A DNA stretch of 64,000 nucleotides from the NCBI RefSeq assembly GCF_000411975.1, contig NZ_ASXG01000126.1, forward strand, positions 124,001-188,000, written 5' to 3'. The position numbers and the translations under genes were made by a program. This document shows, piece by piece, positions 11,010 to 19,664 of this stretch. How positions within the stretch are numbered: the first letter of the stretch is position 1; every line of letters starts with the position of its first letter. Source of the DNA: Amycolatopsis orientalis DSM 43388 (GTDB lineage: Bacteria; Actinomycetota; Actinomycetes; Mycobacteriales; Pseudonocardiaceae). The notes beneath the pieces are model-generated. The model did not search any database, was not told the DNA's origin, and saw nothing but the letters and a program-made list of their open reading frames with translations.

Positions 11010-13132
11010 TCGCCCTCCTTCGCGGTGCGCTGGAGCACCACGAGCGAACGCGCGGCGAGGGTGAACTTGCCGCCGCCTTCGACCGGTTCGACGTCGCTGT
11101 GCCCGACCACTCCGGTGTCGGTGTCCACCACGACTGTCCATTCGCGACCGTAGCCGTTGCCCGGCAGGGTCGTCACGATGTCCTCCCAGTGCGCGTTGAA
11201 CGCGAGCAGGAACGAATCGTCCTCCACCGGCATCCCGCGCGGGTCGAGGTCCGGGATCCCTTCCCCGTTCAGGAAAATCACCACGGACTTGCCGAACGCG
11301 TCGTCCCAGTTCTGCTCGGTCATCTCCTCGCCGGCCGGGGTGAACCAGGCGATGTCGCCCAGCTCCTCGCCCTTGCGCACCGGTTTGCCCTGGAAGAACC
11401 GGCGGCGGCGGAACACCGGATGCGCCTTGCGGAACGCGGTGAGCGCGGCGGTGAACTCGATCAGGTCGGCGTTCTCGGCGGCGAGTTCCCAGTCCATCCA
11501 GGACAGTTCGGTGTCCTGGCAGTAGGCGTTGTTGTTGCCCTGCTGGGTGCGGCCGAGCTCGTCGCCGTGCAGCAGCATCGGCACGCCTTGCGACAGCAGC
11601 AGCGTGGCGAGCAGGTTCCGCCGCTGCTTGGCGCGCAGCGCGAGCACCTCTTCGTCGTCGGTCGGCCCCTCGACGCCGCAGTTCCACGACCGGTTGTCGT
11701 CCGCGCCGTCGCGGTTGTCCTCGCCGTTGGCCTCATTGTGCTTTTCGTTGTAGGACACCAGGTCGGCGAGCGTGAAGCCGTCGTGCGCGGTGACGAAGTT
11801 GATCGACGCGAACGGGCGGCGGCCGTCGTCCTGGTACAGGTCCGACGACCCGGTGATCCGCGACGCGAACTCGCCGAGGGTGGACGGTTCGCCGCGCCAG
11901 AAATCGCGCACGGTGTCGCGGTACTGCCCGTTCCACTCGGTCCACAGCGGCGGGAAGTTGCCGACCTGGTAGCCGCCCGGTCCGACGTCCCACGGTTCGG
12001 CGATCAGCTTCACCTGGCTCACGATCGGGTCCTGCTGCACGAGGTCGAAGAACGTGGACAGCCGGTCGACGTCGTAGAACTCGCGGGCCAGCGCCGAGGC
12101 GAGGTCGAACCGGAAGCCGTCCACGTGCATCTCGGTCACCCAGTACCGCAGCGAATCCATGATCAGCTGCAGCGTGTGCGGGCTGCGCACGTTGAGCGAG
12201 TTCCCGGTGCCGGTGTAGTCCATGTAGTACTGCGGATCGTCCTCGACCAGGCGGTAGTACGCCTCGTTGTCGATGCCGCGCATGGACAGCGTCGGGCCGA
12301 GGTGGTTGCCCTCGGCGGTGTGGTTGTAGACGACGTCGAGGATCACCTCGATGCCGGCTTCGTGCAGGGCGCGGACCATGCCCTTGAACTCCTGCACCTG
12401 CCCGCCCTGGCCCTGCATCGCGGCGTACCCGTCGTGCGGCGCGAAGTAGCCGATCGTGTTGTAGCCCCAGTAGTTGCGCAGGCCCTTTTCGTCGAGCGCG
12501 TGGTCGGTGACGAACTGGTGCACCGGCATCAGCTCCACTGTGGTCACGCCGAGTTTCTGCAGATGCTCGACGATCGCCGGATGCGCCAGCCCGGCGTACG
12601 TGCCGCGCAGCCGTTCGGGGACGAACGGGTGCGTCATCGTCATGCCGCGCACGTGCGTCTCGTAAATGACCGTCTCGTGGTACGGCACCCGCGGCGCCCG
12701 GTCGTTCGCCCAGTCGAAGAACGGGCTCACCACGAGCGAATACGGCACGTGGCCCGCCGAATCATCCTCGTTGAACTGCTCGGGGTCGTCGAAGCGGTAG
12801 CTGAACAGCGCCTCGGACCAGTCGACGCCGCGGGACAGCGCCTTGGCGTACGGGTCGATCAGCAGCTTGCTGGGATTGCAGCGCTGGCCGCGGCTCGGGT
12901 CGTACGGCCCGTGCACGCGGAATCCGTAGCGCTGGCCGGGACCGACGCCCAGCAGGTAGCCGTGGTGGACGAAGCCGTCGACTTCTTCCAGCCGCGCGCG
13001 GGTTTCGTTGCCCTTCTCGTCGAAGAGGCAGAGATCGACGTGCTCGGCGACCTCGGAGAACAGCGCGAAGTTCGTCCCCACGCCGTCATAGGTGGCGCCG
13101 AGCGGGTAGGGCTTTCCGGGCCAGGGCCGCAC
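11006..13132 (-). CDS. glgX: Glycogen debranching enzyme GlgX, second paralogue (treYZ-linked, TreX-like role)
   Basis: 708 residues: CBM48 domain (about 1-115) then GH13_11 barrel with D343 (VDGFRFDLAS), E379 (LIAEPWD) and D451 (FVTAHDGFTL). It shares the SYNEKHNEANGEDNRDG block with the first GlgX. The GTG start at 13132 is supported by AAGGAG seven bases upstream; a much longer open frame running into malQ is an artefact. It lies 52 bases after malQ and overlaps treY by four bases. In archaea and actinobacteria a debranching enzyme in this position (called TreX or GlgX) feeds unbranched maltodextrin to TreY, which is my inference here. Confidence 0.95.
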   Translation of the reverse strand: MRPWPGKPYPLGATYDGVGTNFALFSEVAEHVDLCLFDEKGNETRARLEEVDGFVHHGYLLGVGPGQRYGFRVHGPYDPSRGQRCNPSKLLIDPYAKALSRGVDWSEALFSYRFDDPEQFNEDDSAGHVPYSLVVSPFFDWANDRAPRVPYHETVIYETHVRGMTMTHPFVPERLRGTYAGLAHPAIVEHLQKLGVTTVELMPVHQFVTDHALDEKGLRNYWGYNTIGYFAPHDGYAAMQGQGGQVQEFKGMVRALHEAGIEVILDVVYNHTAEGNHLGPTLSMRGIDNEAYYRLVEDDPQYYMDYTGTGNSLNVRSPHTLQLIMDSLRYWVTEMHVDGFRFDLASALAREFYDVDRLSTFFDLVQQDPIVSQVKLIAEPWDVGPGGYQVGNFPPLWTEWNGQYRDTVRDFWRGEPSTLGEFASRITGSSDLYQDDGRRPFASINFVTAHDGFTLADLVSYNEKHNEANGEDNRDGADDNRSWNCGVEGPTDDEEVLALRAKQRRNLLATLLLSQGVPMLLHGDELGRTQQGNNNAYCQDTELSWMDWELAAENADLIEFTAALTAFRKAHPVFRRRRFFQGKPVRKGEELGDIAWFTPAGEEMTEQNWDDAFGKSVVIFLNGEGIPDLDPRGMPVEDDSFLLAFNAHWEDIVTTLPGNGYGREWTVVVDTDTGVVGHSDVEPVEGGGKFTLAARSLVVLQRTAKEGE

Positions 13133-13184
13133 AGGGCTTCTCCTTGGGCATCGGTTTTCGTTGTCCGGACGGGTTTTCGGGTGT

Positions 13185-15125
13185 TCAGCGCAACGGGCGG
13201 GCCGCGGCGAGCGGGGCGACCGCCGCCCGCACCCGCGGGTCGGCGAAGAACCCGTCGACGGTGACGGGAAGGGGGATGCGCCAGTTAGGGTACTCATCGA
13301 CGGTGCCCGGCAAATTCGGCTGGCGCCGTTCGCCGACGACATCCGCCGGCGCGGTGAGCACCAGCCGCGACGCCGCCGAGGCGAGCAGCGTGTGCAAGGC
13401 GACCACCAAGTCGTCTTCCGGAATTCCTTCGCTGGCAACCAGTTCGAGCAGCGCCCGCCGTTCGTCCGCCGCCTCGGCGTACTCCTGCTCCACCGGCCGG
13501 TCGAGCTGGCCGAGCTTCGCGCGGACCCGGACGTGCTCGGCCTCGAGCCAGCCGGAGACAGTCGGCAGGTCGTGCGTCGAAATGCTGGCCATCGCGTCCG
13601 GATCCCAGCGGTCCGGGCGGACGAACGGCTTGCCGGGCGCGTCCCAGTCGCGCTGGAACCACAGCACCGCGGAGCTGAGCAGGCCGCGTTCGTGCATGGT
13701 TTCGGTGACGGTGTCCTCGACCGTGCCGAGGTCCTCCCCCACCACGACCGCGCCCGCGCGATGCGCCTCCAGCGCGAGCACCCCGAGCATCGCCTCGGCG
13801 TCGTACTGCACGTACGTGCCGCGACCGGCGGGTTCGCCCGGCGGGATCCACCACAGCCGCCACATCCCGGCGACGTGGTCCACCCGGATGCCGTCGGCGT
13901 GCCGCAACACGCCGCGCACGACGTCGCGGAACGGCGCGTACCCGGCTTCGGCGAGCCGGTCCGGCCGCCACGGCGGCAGGTTCCAGTCCTGCCCCTGCTG
14001 GTTGAACGCGTCCGGCGGCGCGCCGACCCGCACCCGCGCGGCGAAGACGTCCCGCAGCGCCCAGGTGTCCGCGCCGCCGGGATGCACCCCGACCGGCAGG
14101 TCGTGCACGACACCGACCGGCATGCCCGCGTCGCGCGCGGCGCGGCGGACGCGGTCGAGCTGCTCGTGACAGAGCTGCTGAAGCCAGCCGTGGAACTCGA
14201 TCCGCTCGGCCAGCTCCTCGCGCGCGGCGGCCACCTCCGCGCTGCCGGGATCGCGCAACGCCTCGGGCCACTCCCGCCAATCGCTGCCGTGCACCTCGGC
14301 AAGCGCGCCGAACGCGGCGAAATCGCGCAGGTCGTCGTCCAGTTCGACCGGGTGCGGATGGTGCGGGCGCAGCAGTTCCAGCGCGGCGCGTTTGGCGGTC
14401 CACACGGCGTCGTAGTCGATCAGCTCGCCGATCGGATCCGGGGCGAGCGCCCGCACCCGCCGCTGGGTGTCCTCGTCCGCGCGGGCGAATGCCTCGGTGT
14501 CGGTCACCCGCAGGTACAGCGGGTTCGCGAAGCGGCGGCTGGACGGCGAATACGGCGACCGCTCGACCGGATGCGCCGGACTGATCGCCTGCACCGGGTT
14601 GACGAGCAGCACGCCCGCGCCCAGTTCGGCGGCCGACCGGGAAGCCATCTCGGCGAGGTCGCCGAAATCGCCCATCCCCCACGACTGCTCGGAGTGCAGT
14701 GCGTAGAGCTGGAGCATCCAGCCCCACGCGGGCGGCACCGCGGGCAGCCGGTCCGGCACGACGGCCAGGGCGACCCGTTGCTCCTCGGTCACGATCCGGT
14801 GCCAGCCGAGCGGAAGGTCCGCCGGAAGGGTGGCGCCGACGTCCCGCGTGGTGCCGTCTTCGAGTTCGACGGTCGCGGCCCGGCCGAGTTCGCGTTCCCG
14901 CCCGGCGCGCAGCACGACAGTCGGCGGCAACGCGGCGGACGCGCGGGCCTCGCGCGCCGCGGCCAATTCTCGCTGAATCGCGGGTGGATTGCTGGCGTCG
15001 ACGTCCAGCTGCGCCAATACGGCGACCACGACGTCGGGGTCGACCTGTACTTCGACTTGGTCGGCGTTTTCGTAGCGGGTGGCGACTCCGTGGGCGGCGG
15101 CCAGTTCGGCCAGTTCGGGAGTCAC
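13185..15125 (-). CDS. malQ: 4-alpha-glucanotransferase (amylomaltase)
   Basis: Disproportionates maltodextrins, moving glucan segments between acceptors. 646 residues: an N-terminal extension of about 130 residues typical of actinobacterial MalQ, then a GH77 barrel starting AWGWMLQLYALHSEQSWGMG. Catalytic residues are D416 in GIRVDHVAGM, E464 in VVGEDLGTV and D519 in STHDLPT. It starts at GTG with no strong ribosome-binding site, so a slightly different start is possible. It is first in the malQ-glgX-treY-treZ operon; its promoter should lie between 15126 and the hairpin at 15217. Confidence 0.95.
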   Translation of the reverse strand: MTPELAELAAAHGVATRYENADQVEVQVDPDVVVAVLAQLDVDASNPPAIQRELAAAREARASAALPPTVVLRAGRERELGRAATVELEDGTTRDVGATLPADLPLGWHRIVTEEQRVALAVVPDRLPAVPPAWGWMLQLYALHSEQSWGMGDFGDLAEMASRSAAELGAGVLLVNPVQAISPAHPVERSPYSPSSRRFANPLYLRVTDTEAFARADEDTQRRVRALAPDPIGELIDYDAVWTAKRAALELLRPHHPHPVELDDDLRDFAAFGALAEVHGSDWREWPEALRDPGSAEVAAAREELAERIEFHGWLQQLCHEQLDRVRRAARDAGMPVGVVHDLPVGVHPGGADTWALRDVFAARVRVGAPPDAFNQQGQDWNLPPWRPDRLAEAGYAPFRDVVRGVLRHADGIRVDHVAGMWRLWWIPPGEPAGRGTYVQYDAEAMLGVLALEAHRAGAVVVGEDLGTVEDTVTETMHERGLLSSAVLWFQRDWDAPGKPFVRPDRWDPDAMASISTHDLPTVSGWLEAEHVRVRAKLGQLDRPVEQEYAEAADERRALLELVASEGIPEDDLVVALHTLLASAASRLVLTAPADVVGERRQPNLPGTVDEYPNWRIPLPVTVDGFFADPRVRAAVAPLAAARPLR

Positions 15126-15216
15126 GTTTCGGTCCGGGGAACGGGAATGCGCACCGGCCCAGTGTCCCGGGCGAGGCCGCGCGGCGCCATTCGCCTCGCC
15201 GCCGCGGACGGGCGAA

Positions 15217-15258
15217 GCGGTGACCGGCCGGTCGGGGGGCGTGCCGGCCGGTCACCGC
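15217..15258. terminator. Hairpin terminator between LLM gene and malQ
   Basis: Perfect 15-base-pair stem (GCGGTGACCGGCCGG with its complement) and a 12-base loop. It lies 133 bases past the stop of the LLM gene and 92 bases upstream of malQ. No T-tract. Probable boundary between the two transcription units. The rest of the gap 15126-15390 shows no gene. Confidence 0.7.
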
Positions 15259-15390
15259 CACACGAAACAAGAGGGAAGGCGTTCCCCGGAATGACGCGCG
15301 ACCGCCGAGTTCACCCGTTCAGGCGCTATTCGCGATTTCAGCGCGCCGTTTCCAGTCAACCGGGGTAAAGCCGCCCCGAATAGCCACCGA

Positions 15391-16245
15391 TCAGGCTCCG
15401 GCCAGGTGCCCGAGCTTCCCGGCGAGCCGGTCGAGCCATGCCTCGACCTCGCCCGGCGATCGGTCCGGGAGGCCGAACACCACCTCGGTCACGCCCACCT
15501 CTTCCAGCTTGGCCAAGCCTTCCGGATCCGGACGCGGGCCGAGCGCGATCACCTCCGGCTCTCCCTCGCGCCCCGCCGCCCGCCAGATTTCCCGCAACTG
15601 CGCGACTTTCCCGGCGAGGTCGCCCTCGCCCGGCGTGGTGAGCCAGCCGTCGCTGTGCCGCGCGATCCAGCGGAACGTGCGCTCCGTGCCGCCCGCGCCG
15701 ACGACCACCGGCACCTTGGGCTGCACCGGCTTCGGCCACGCCCAGCTCGGCCCGAACTCCACGAACTCGCCCGAGTAGCTCGCCTCTTCCTCGGTCCACA
15801 GCGCGCGCATCGCCTCGAGGTACTCGCGCAGCGCGGTCCGCCGCCGCTTGCCGGGCACGCCGTGGTCGGCGAGTTCGTCGGTGTTCCAGCCGAACCCGAC
15901 GCCGAGCGTGACCCGGCCGCCGGAGAGATGGTCCAGCGTCGCGACGGTCTTGGCCAGCGTGATCGGGTCGCTTTCCACCGGCAGCGCGACCGCGGTCGCC
16001 AGCCGGATCGTCGAGGTCACCGGCACCGCGCTGGCGAGGGCGACCCACGGGTCGAGCGTGCGCAGGTAGCGGTCGTCCGGCAGCGAGGAGTCGCCGGTGC
16101 GCGGATGCGGGGCGTCCCGCCGGACCGGGATGTGGGTGTGCTCGGGCACGTAGAACGTCGCGAAGCCGGCCTCTTCCGCGGCCTGCGCGGCCGCCGCCGG
16201 GGAGATGCCCCGGTCGCTGGTGAACAGCACGATCCCGTATCTCAC
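15391..16245 (-). CDS. LLM-class (probably F420-dependent) oxidoreductase
   Basis: A 284-residue luciferase-like TIM-barrel flavin/F420 enzyme. Typical blocks are RYGIVLFTSDRGISPAAAAQAAEEAGF at the N-terminus, LATAVALPVESDPITLAKTVATLDHLSGGRVTLGVGFGWN in the middle, and VVVGAGGTERTFRWIARHSDGW. This pattern matches the probable F420-dependent oxidoreductases common in actinomycetes; the substrate cannot be predicted. The GTG start at 16245 fits the family N-terminus. A TTG 12 codons upstream is less likely. No ribosome-binding site precedes the GTG, and an A+T-rich TAATAAT lies 9 bases before it, so a leaderless transcript is possible. Confidence 0.88.
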   Translation of the reverse strand: MRYGIVLFTSDRGISPAAAAQAAEEAGFATFYVPEHTHIPVRRDAPHPRTGDSSLPDDRYLRTLDPWVALASAVPVTSTIRLATAVALPVESDPITLAKTVATLDHLSGGRVTLGVGFGWNTDELADHGVPGKRRRTALREYLEAMRALWTEEEASYSGEFVEFGPSWAWPKPVQPKVPVVVGAGGTERTFRWIARHSDGWLTTPGEGDLAGKVAQLREIWRAAGREGEPEVIALGPRPDPEGLAKLEEVGVTEVVFGLPDRSPGEVEAWLDRLAGKLGHLAGA

Positions 16246-16254
16246 CCGGGCGAC

Positions 16255-16261
16255 ATTATTA
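16255..16261 (-). promoter_or_regulatory. Possible -10 element for a leaderless LLM transcript
   Basis: Reading the minus strand, TAATAAT ends 9 bases before the GTG start, in an otherwise GC-rich context and without a ribosome-binding site. The spacing suits a -10 box giving a transcript that begins at or near the start codon. No good -35 is evident. Confidence 0.3.
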
Positions 16262-16396
16262 GAACGTGTTTCAGTTCGCAACAGCCTCCCGGCCTGCGGA
16301 TCGATCCCGCGAAAACCCGGGCTTGACGGCGCCCGTGGGCGGGTACTCCACTGGTACCTGAGCGATCACCGGCCCGTCCTGCCCGAGGAGGGGATC

Positions 16397-16690
16397 ATGC
16401 TGCCCCATCGCGACCGCAGCGCCCTGCGGAAGATCGAAGAAGAACTCGCCGCGAGCGACCCCGTGTTCGCCGCGACGCTCAGCCAAGGCGTGCCGCCGGC
16501 GGAGACCCGGCGGTGGCAGAAGATCCTTGTCCTCGCCGAGGTCACCACCGCGCTGATGCTCGTCTTCGGCCTGATGGCCGGCGAGACCGGCTGGTTCCTG
16601 TGGGGCCTGGTCGCCGCGCCGCTGCTGGTCTGGGTCCACCGGAGCATGCTGCAGCGCGGCCGGGGACGTGCGGCCGACGACCGGCCGTGA
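16397..16690 (+). CDS. DUF3040 small membrane protein
   Basis: A 97-residue protein with the DUF3040 opening LRKIEEELAASDPVFAATL, followed by two hydrophobic segments (about 45-62 and 65-83) separated by a tight GETG turn and a basic tail. The family is widespread in actinobacteria, with unknown function. The ATG is preceded by GAGGAGGGG, an excellent ribosome-binding site. It converges on the Lrp-type regulator with only 3 bases between stops. Confidence 0.85.
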   Translation: MLPHRDRSALRKIEEELAASDPVFAATLSQGVPPAETRRWQKILVLAEVTTALMLVFGLMAGETGWFLWGLVAAPLLVWVHRSMLQRGRGRAADDRP

Positions 16691-16693
16691 CCC

Positions 16694-17173
16694 TCAGCGC
16701 CCGGCGGCGCGCTCGAGCAGCGGAGTGAGCCGGTACGGCACCATCTCGCGCATGACGAGCGCGTTGTTGGTGCGCTCGACGCCGGGGATCTCCAGGATTT
16801 CCCCGGCGATCCGGTACAGGTCGTCGGCGTCGGTCGCGACCACGTGCACCAGGAGGTCCTGCGCGCCGGTCAGCCCGCGCACCTGCAGCACCTCCGGCAC
16901 CGCGGCGAGCGCGCGGCCGACCTCGTCCAGCAGCCGCTGGCGCGCTTGCACGGTGACGAACGCGGTGAGCGGGTAGCCGAGCGCGGCCGGGTCGATCCGG
17001 TGTTCGGCCGAGCGCAGCGCGTCGCCCTGTTCGAGCCGGGCCAGCCGGGTTTGCACGGTGTTGCGGGACAGGCCGAGTTCGTCGGCGAGCGCGACCGCGG
17101 TGGCGCGCGGGGTGCGGCCGAGCGCGAGCAGGATCCGGGCGTCGGTGGCGTCGAGCCGCTGGGTGCTGGGCAT
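16694..17173 (-). CDS. Lrp/AsnC-family transcriptional regulator
   Basis: 159 residues: AsnC-type HTH (LDATDARILLALGRTPRATAVALADELGLSRNTVQTRLARLEQ) and a RAM/AsnC ligand-binding domain (VRGLTGAQDLLVHVVATDADDLYRI). Lrp proteins bind amino acids or related 2-oxo acids. It is divergent from the large thiamine-diphosphate enzyme at 17307, a pairing that suggests it controls that gene in response to an amino acid or 2-oxo acid. The ATG at 17173 is chosen because the domain begins right there; an upstream extension in the same frame has no similarity to the family. Confidence 0.92.
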   Translation of the reverse strand: MPSTQRLDATDARILLALGRTPRATAVALADELGLSRNTVQTRLARLEQGDALRSAEHRIDPAALGYPLTAFVTVQARQRLLDEVGRALAAVPEVLQVRGLTGAQDLLVHVVATDADDLYRIAGEILEIPGVERTNNALVMREMVPYRLTPLLERAAGR

Positions 17174-17217
17174 GCTGCGCAATCCTCTCCGCACCGGGCG
17201 GTGCTGACTTGGGCGTT

Positions 17218-17247
17218 CTGCGCAATGTTGAACGCGCTTGTTGTGCA
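17218..17247. promoter_or_regulatory. Candidate Lrp/AsnC operator in the divergent promoter
   Basis: TGCGCAA (17219-17225) and TTGTGCA (17241-17247) form an imperfect inverted repeat (6 of 7 positions) between the regulator and the E1-like gene. A further CTGCGCAAT copy lies at 17175-17183, beside the regulator's start. Repeated half-sites in a divergent promoter are typical of Lrp-family binding. Not tested. Confidence 0.4.
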
Positions 17248-17306
17248 CCCTACCCAGCTCTGCTGGACTGTCCTGAACTTTCCGCCCAAGAAAGGTCCGA
17301 TTCGTC

Positions 17307-19622
17307 GTGAGCAGCGCCGCCCCCGAACGCCTTCCGGACAACGACACGGTGACCGTCCTGCGCGAGGTGCAGGACCGGGTGCTGTGGCTGTCGACCGCGA
17401 TCATCGACCACGCGAACCGGGTGCGGCCCAACCCGACCGGGCTCAAGGTCGGCGGGCACCAGGCGTCCAGCGCCTCGATGGTGTCGATCATGACCGCGCT
17501 GTGGTTCGCCCGGCTGCGCGCGCAGGACCGGGTCTCGGTGAAACCGCACGCCTCCCCCGTGCTGCACGCGATCAACTATTTGCTCGGCGATCTCGACGAG
17601 AAGTACCTGACGACGCTGCGCGAGTTCGGCGGCCTGCAGAGCTACCCGTCGCGGTCCAAGGACCCCGACCAGGTCGACTACTCCACCGGTTCGGTCGGCA
17701 TCGGCGCGACCGCCCCGATCTGGGGCGCGCTGGCGCGGCGCTACGTCGAATCGCACGGCGGCGGCGCGGGCACCGGACGGCAGTACTCGCTGGTGGGCGA
17801 CGCGGAACTGGACGAGGGCGCGTGCTGGGAGGCGATCCTCGACCCGAACGTGGCCGAACTCGGCGAGGTCGTGTGGATCGTCGACCTGAACCGGCAGTCG
17901 CTCGACCGCGTGGTCCCGAACATCGGCGCGACCCGCCTCCAGGGCATGTTCGAGGCCGCCGGCTGGCAGGTGCTGACCGTGAAGTACGGACGCCTGCTGC
18001 AGGAACTGTTCGAGCGGCCGGGCGGGCAGGCATTGCGCCGGCGCATCGACGAGATGCCGAACCCGGAGTACCAGCGGCTGCTCCGCTGCACCCCGGCCCA
18101 GCTGCGCGAACGCCTGACGACGCCGGAGCTGGCTCCGCTGCTGGAACCCCTCGACGACGAAACGCTGCACGCGGCGATCCGCAACCTCGGCGGCCACGAC
18201 CTGTCCGCGCTGCTGGACACCTTCGACGCCATCGACGACCACCGGCCGACCGTCGTTTTCGCTTACACCGTCAAGGGGTTCGGCCTCGCCAGCGAAGGAC
18301 ATCCGCAGAACCACTCGTCGCTGCTGACCGCCGAGCAGCTGGGTTCGCTGGCCGAACGCGTCGGGATCTCGCCGGACAATCCGTGGCAGAAGTTCCCCGA
18401 AGGCTCCGCGGCCGCGCGGCTGTGCGCGGAGACCGCCGCCCGGCTGGAACGGGAACCCGTTGAGCTGCAACCGGTTCCGGCACTGCCGTCGGACATCGGC
18501 CGCACGCCGTCCGGCCGCACCACGACGCAGGCCGCGCTCGGCCGGGCGCTGCTCGACCTGACCCGCGAAGCACCCGAAGCCGCCGAACTCGTGGTGACGC
18601 TGTGCCCGGACGTCTCGTCCAGCACGAACCTCGGCGGCTGGGTCAACAAGGTCGGCGTGTGGTCGCCGCAGGAACGCGTCGACTGGTTCGCCGACGACCC
18701 GGAGACGATCCTGCACTGGCGCGAGCGGCCCAGCGGACAGCATCTGGAGCTGGGCATCGCCGAGGTGAACCTGGTGAGCGCGCTCGGCGAACTGGGCACG
18801 ACGTGGTCGCGCTGGGGACATCCGCTGCTGCCGATCGGGGTGCTTTACGACCCCTTCGTGGAGCGCGCGCTGGAACCGTGGTCGTTCGGCATCTACGGCG
18901 GCGGACAGTCCATTTTGGTCGGTACGCCGTCCGGGGTGACCCTCGCGCCCGAGGGCGGGGCGCACCAGTCGGTGACGACGCCGTCGGTCGGGCTGGAACA
19001 GCCGGGGTGCGTGACGTACGAGCCCGCGTTCGCGTTGGACGTCGAGTGGACGCTGCTGGCGTCTTTGGCACGGCTCGGGCGACCGGACGGAACTTCCGCC
19101 TACCTGCGGCTGTCGACTCGCCCGGTGGACCAGAGCCTGGCCGCGGTGCCTTCTGATCCGGCCGCGCGGGAACGGCGCCGCCGCCAGGTCGTCGCGGGCG
19201 CGTACCCGATCCGCACCGCCGCGGTCGCCCGCCCGGACGTCACGCTGGTGACGATGGGCGCGATGGTCACCGAGGCGCTGGAAGCCGCCGACCGGCTGGA
19301 CGCGCTGGGCAAGCATGCCGACGTCGTGTGCGTGACCAGCCCCGGCCTGCTGTTCCGCGCCGTGCAGGCCCGGGCGGGCCAGGACACCGCAGACACGTGG
19401 ATCCTGGAATCCGCGCTGCCGTCCGAACGGTCCGCGCCGATGGTGACGGTCCTCGACGGGCACCCGCACACGCTGGCGTTCCTGGCGAACGTCCACCGCG
19501 TGCGGGCGGCGCATCTGGGCGTGACGCGGTTCGGGCAGTCGGGCGATCTGCGGAGCGTGTACCGGCACCACGGCATCGACACCGACAGCATCATCCAGGC
19601 CGCGCTGGACGTGGCGGACTGA
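17307..19622 (+). CDS. Homodimeric 2-oxo acid dehydrogenase E1-like / transketolase-like thiamine-diphosphate enzyme
   Basis: A single 771-residue polypeptide with the layout of homodimeric pyruvate dehydrogenase E1. The thiamine-diphosphate-binding domain contains KVGGHQASSASMV and the GDAELDEG...N motif (164-171, N195). A transketolase-type pyrimidine domain follows (LELGIAEVNLVSALGELG), then a C-terminal transketolase domain. It is about 120 residues shorter than AceE. The combination of a short AceE-like protein with a divergent Lrp-type regulator recalls Pseudomonas MdeB/MdeR (2-oxobutyrate oxidation after methionine cleavage), but no methionine gamma-lyase gene is here. The substrate is therefore unknown. 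GTG start with AAGAAAGG upstream; hairpin terminator after the stop. Confidence 0.85.
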   Translation: MSSAAPERLPDNDTVTVLREVQDRVLWLSTAIIDHANRVRPNPTGLKVGGHQASSASMVSIMTALWFARLRAQDRVSVKPHASPVLHAINYLLGDLDEKYLTTLREFGGLQSYPSRSKDPDQVDYSTGSVGIGATAPIWGALARRYVESHGGGAGTGRQYSLVGDAELDEGACWEAILDPNVAELGEVVWIVDLNRQSLDRVVPNIGATRLQGMFEAAGWQVLTVKYGRLLQELFERPGGQALRRRIDEMPNPEYQRLLRCTPAQLRERLTTPELAPLLEPLDDETLHAAIRNLGGHDLSALLDTFDAIDDHRPTVVFAYTVKGFGLASEGHPQNHSSLLTAEQLGSLAERVGISPDNPWQKFPEGSAAARLCAETAARLEREPVELQPVPALPSDIGRTPSGRTTTQAALGRALLDLTREAPEAAELVVTLCPDVSSSTNLGGWVNKVGVWSPQERVDWFADDPETILHWRERPSGQHLELGIAEVNLVSALGELGTTWSRWGHPLLPIGVLYDPFVERALEPWSFGIYGGGQSILVGTPSGVTLAPEGGAHQSVTTPSVGLEQPGCVTYEPAFALDVEWTLLASLARLGRPDGTSAYLRLSTRPVDQSLAAVPSDPAARERRRRQVVAGAYPIRTAAVARPDVTLVTMGAMVTEALEAADRLDALGKHADVVCVTSPGLLFRAVQARAGQDTADTWILESALPSERSAPMVTVLDGHPHTLAFLANVHRVRAAHLGVTRFGQSGDLRSVYRHHGIDTDSIIQAALDVAD

Positions 19623-19630
19623 GCAGGGAC

Positions 19631-19659
19631 CGGCCGGGACCTCGGCGAGTTCCCGGCCG
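19631..19659. terminator. Bidirectional hairpin terminator between convergent genes
   Basis: CGGCCGGGA and TCCCGGCCG form a perfect 9-base-pair stem with an 11-base loop in the 42-base gap between the E1-like gene (plus) and the alcohol dehydrogenase (minus). It can serve both. Confidence 0.65.
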
Positions 19660-19664
19660 TTCCT

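Noticed and set aside
11099..13264. 721-codon plus-strand open frame opposite the second glgX
   Set aside because: Mirror image of glgX codons; the GlgX frame has complete catalytic motifs, so this one is a shadow.
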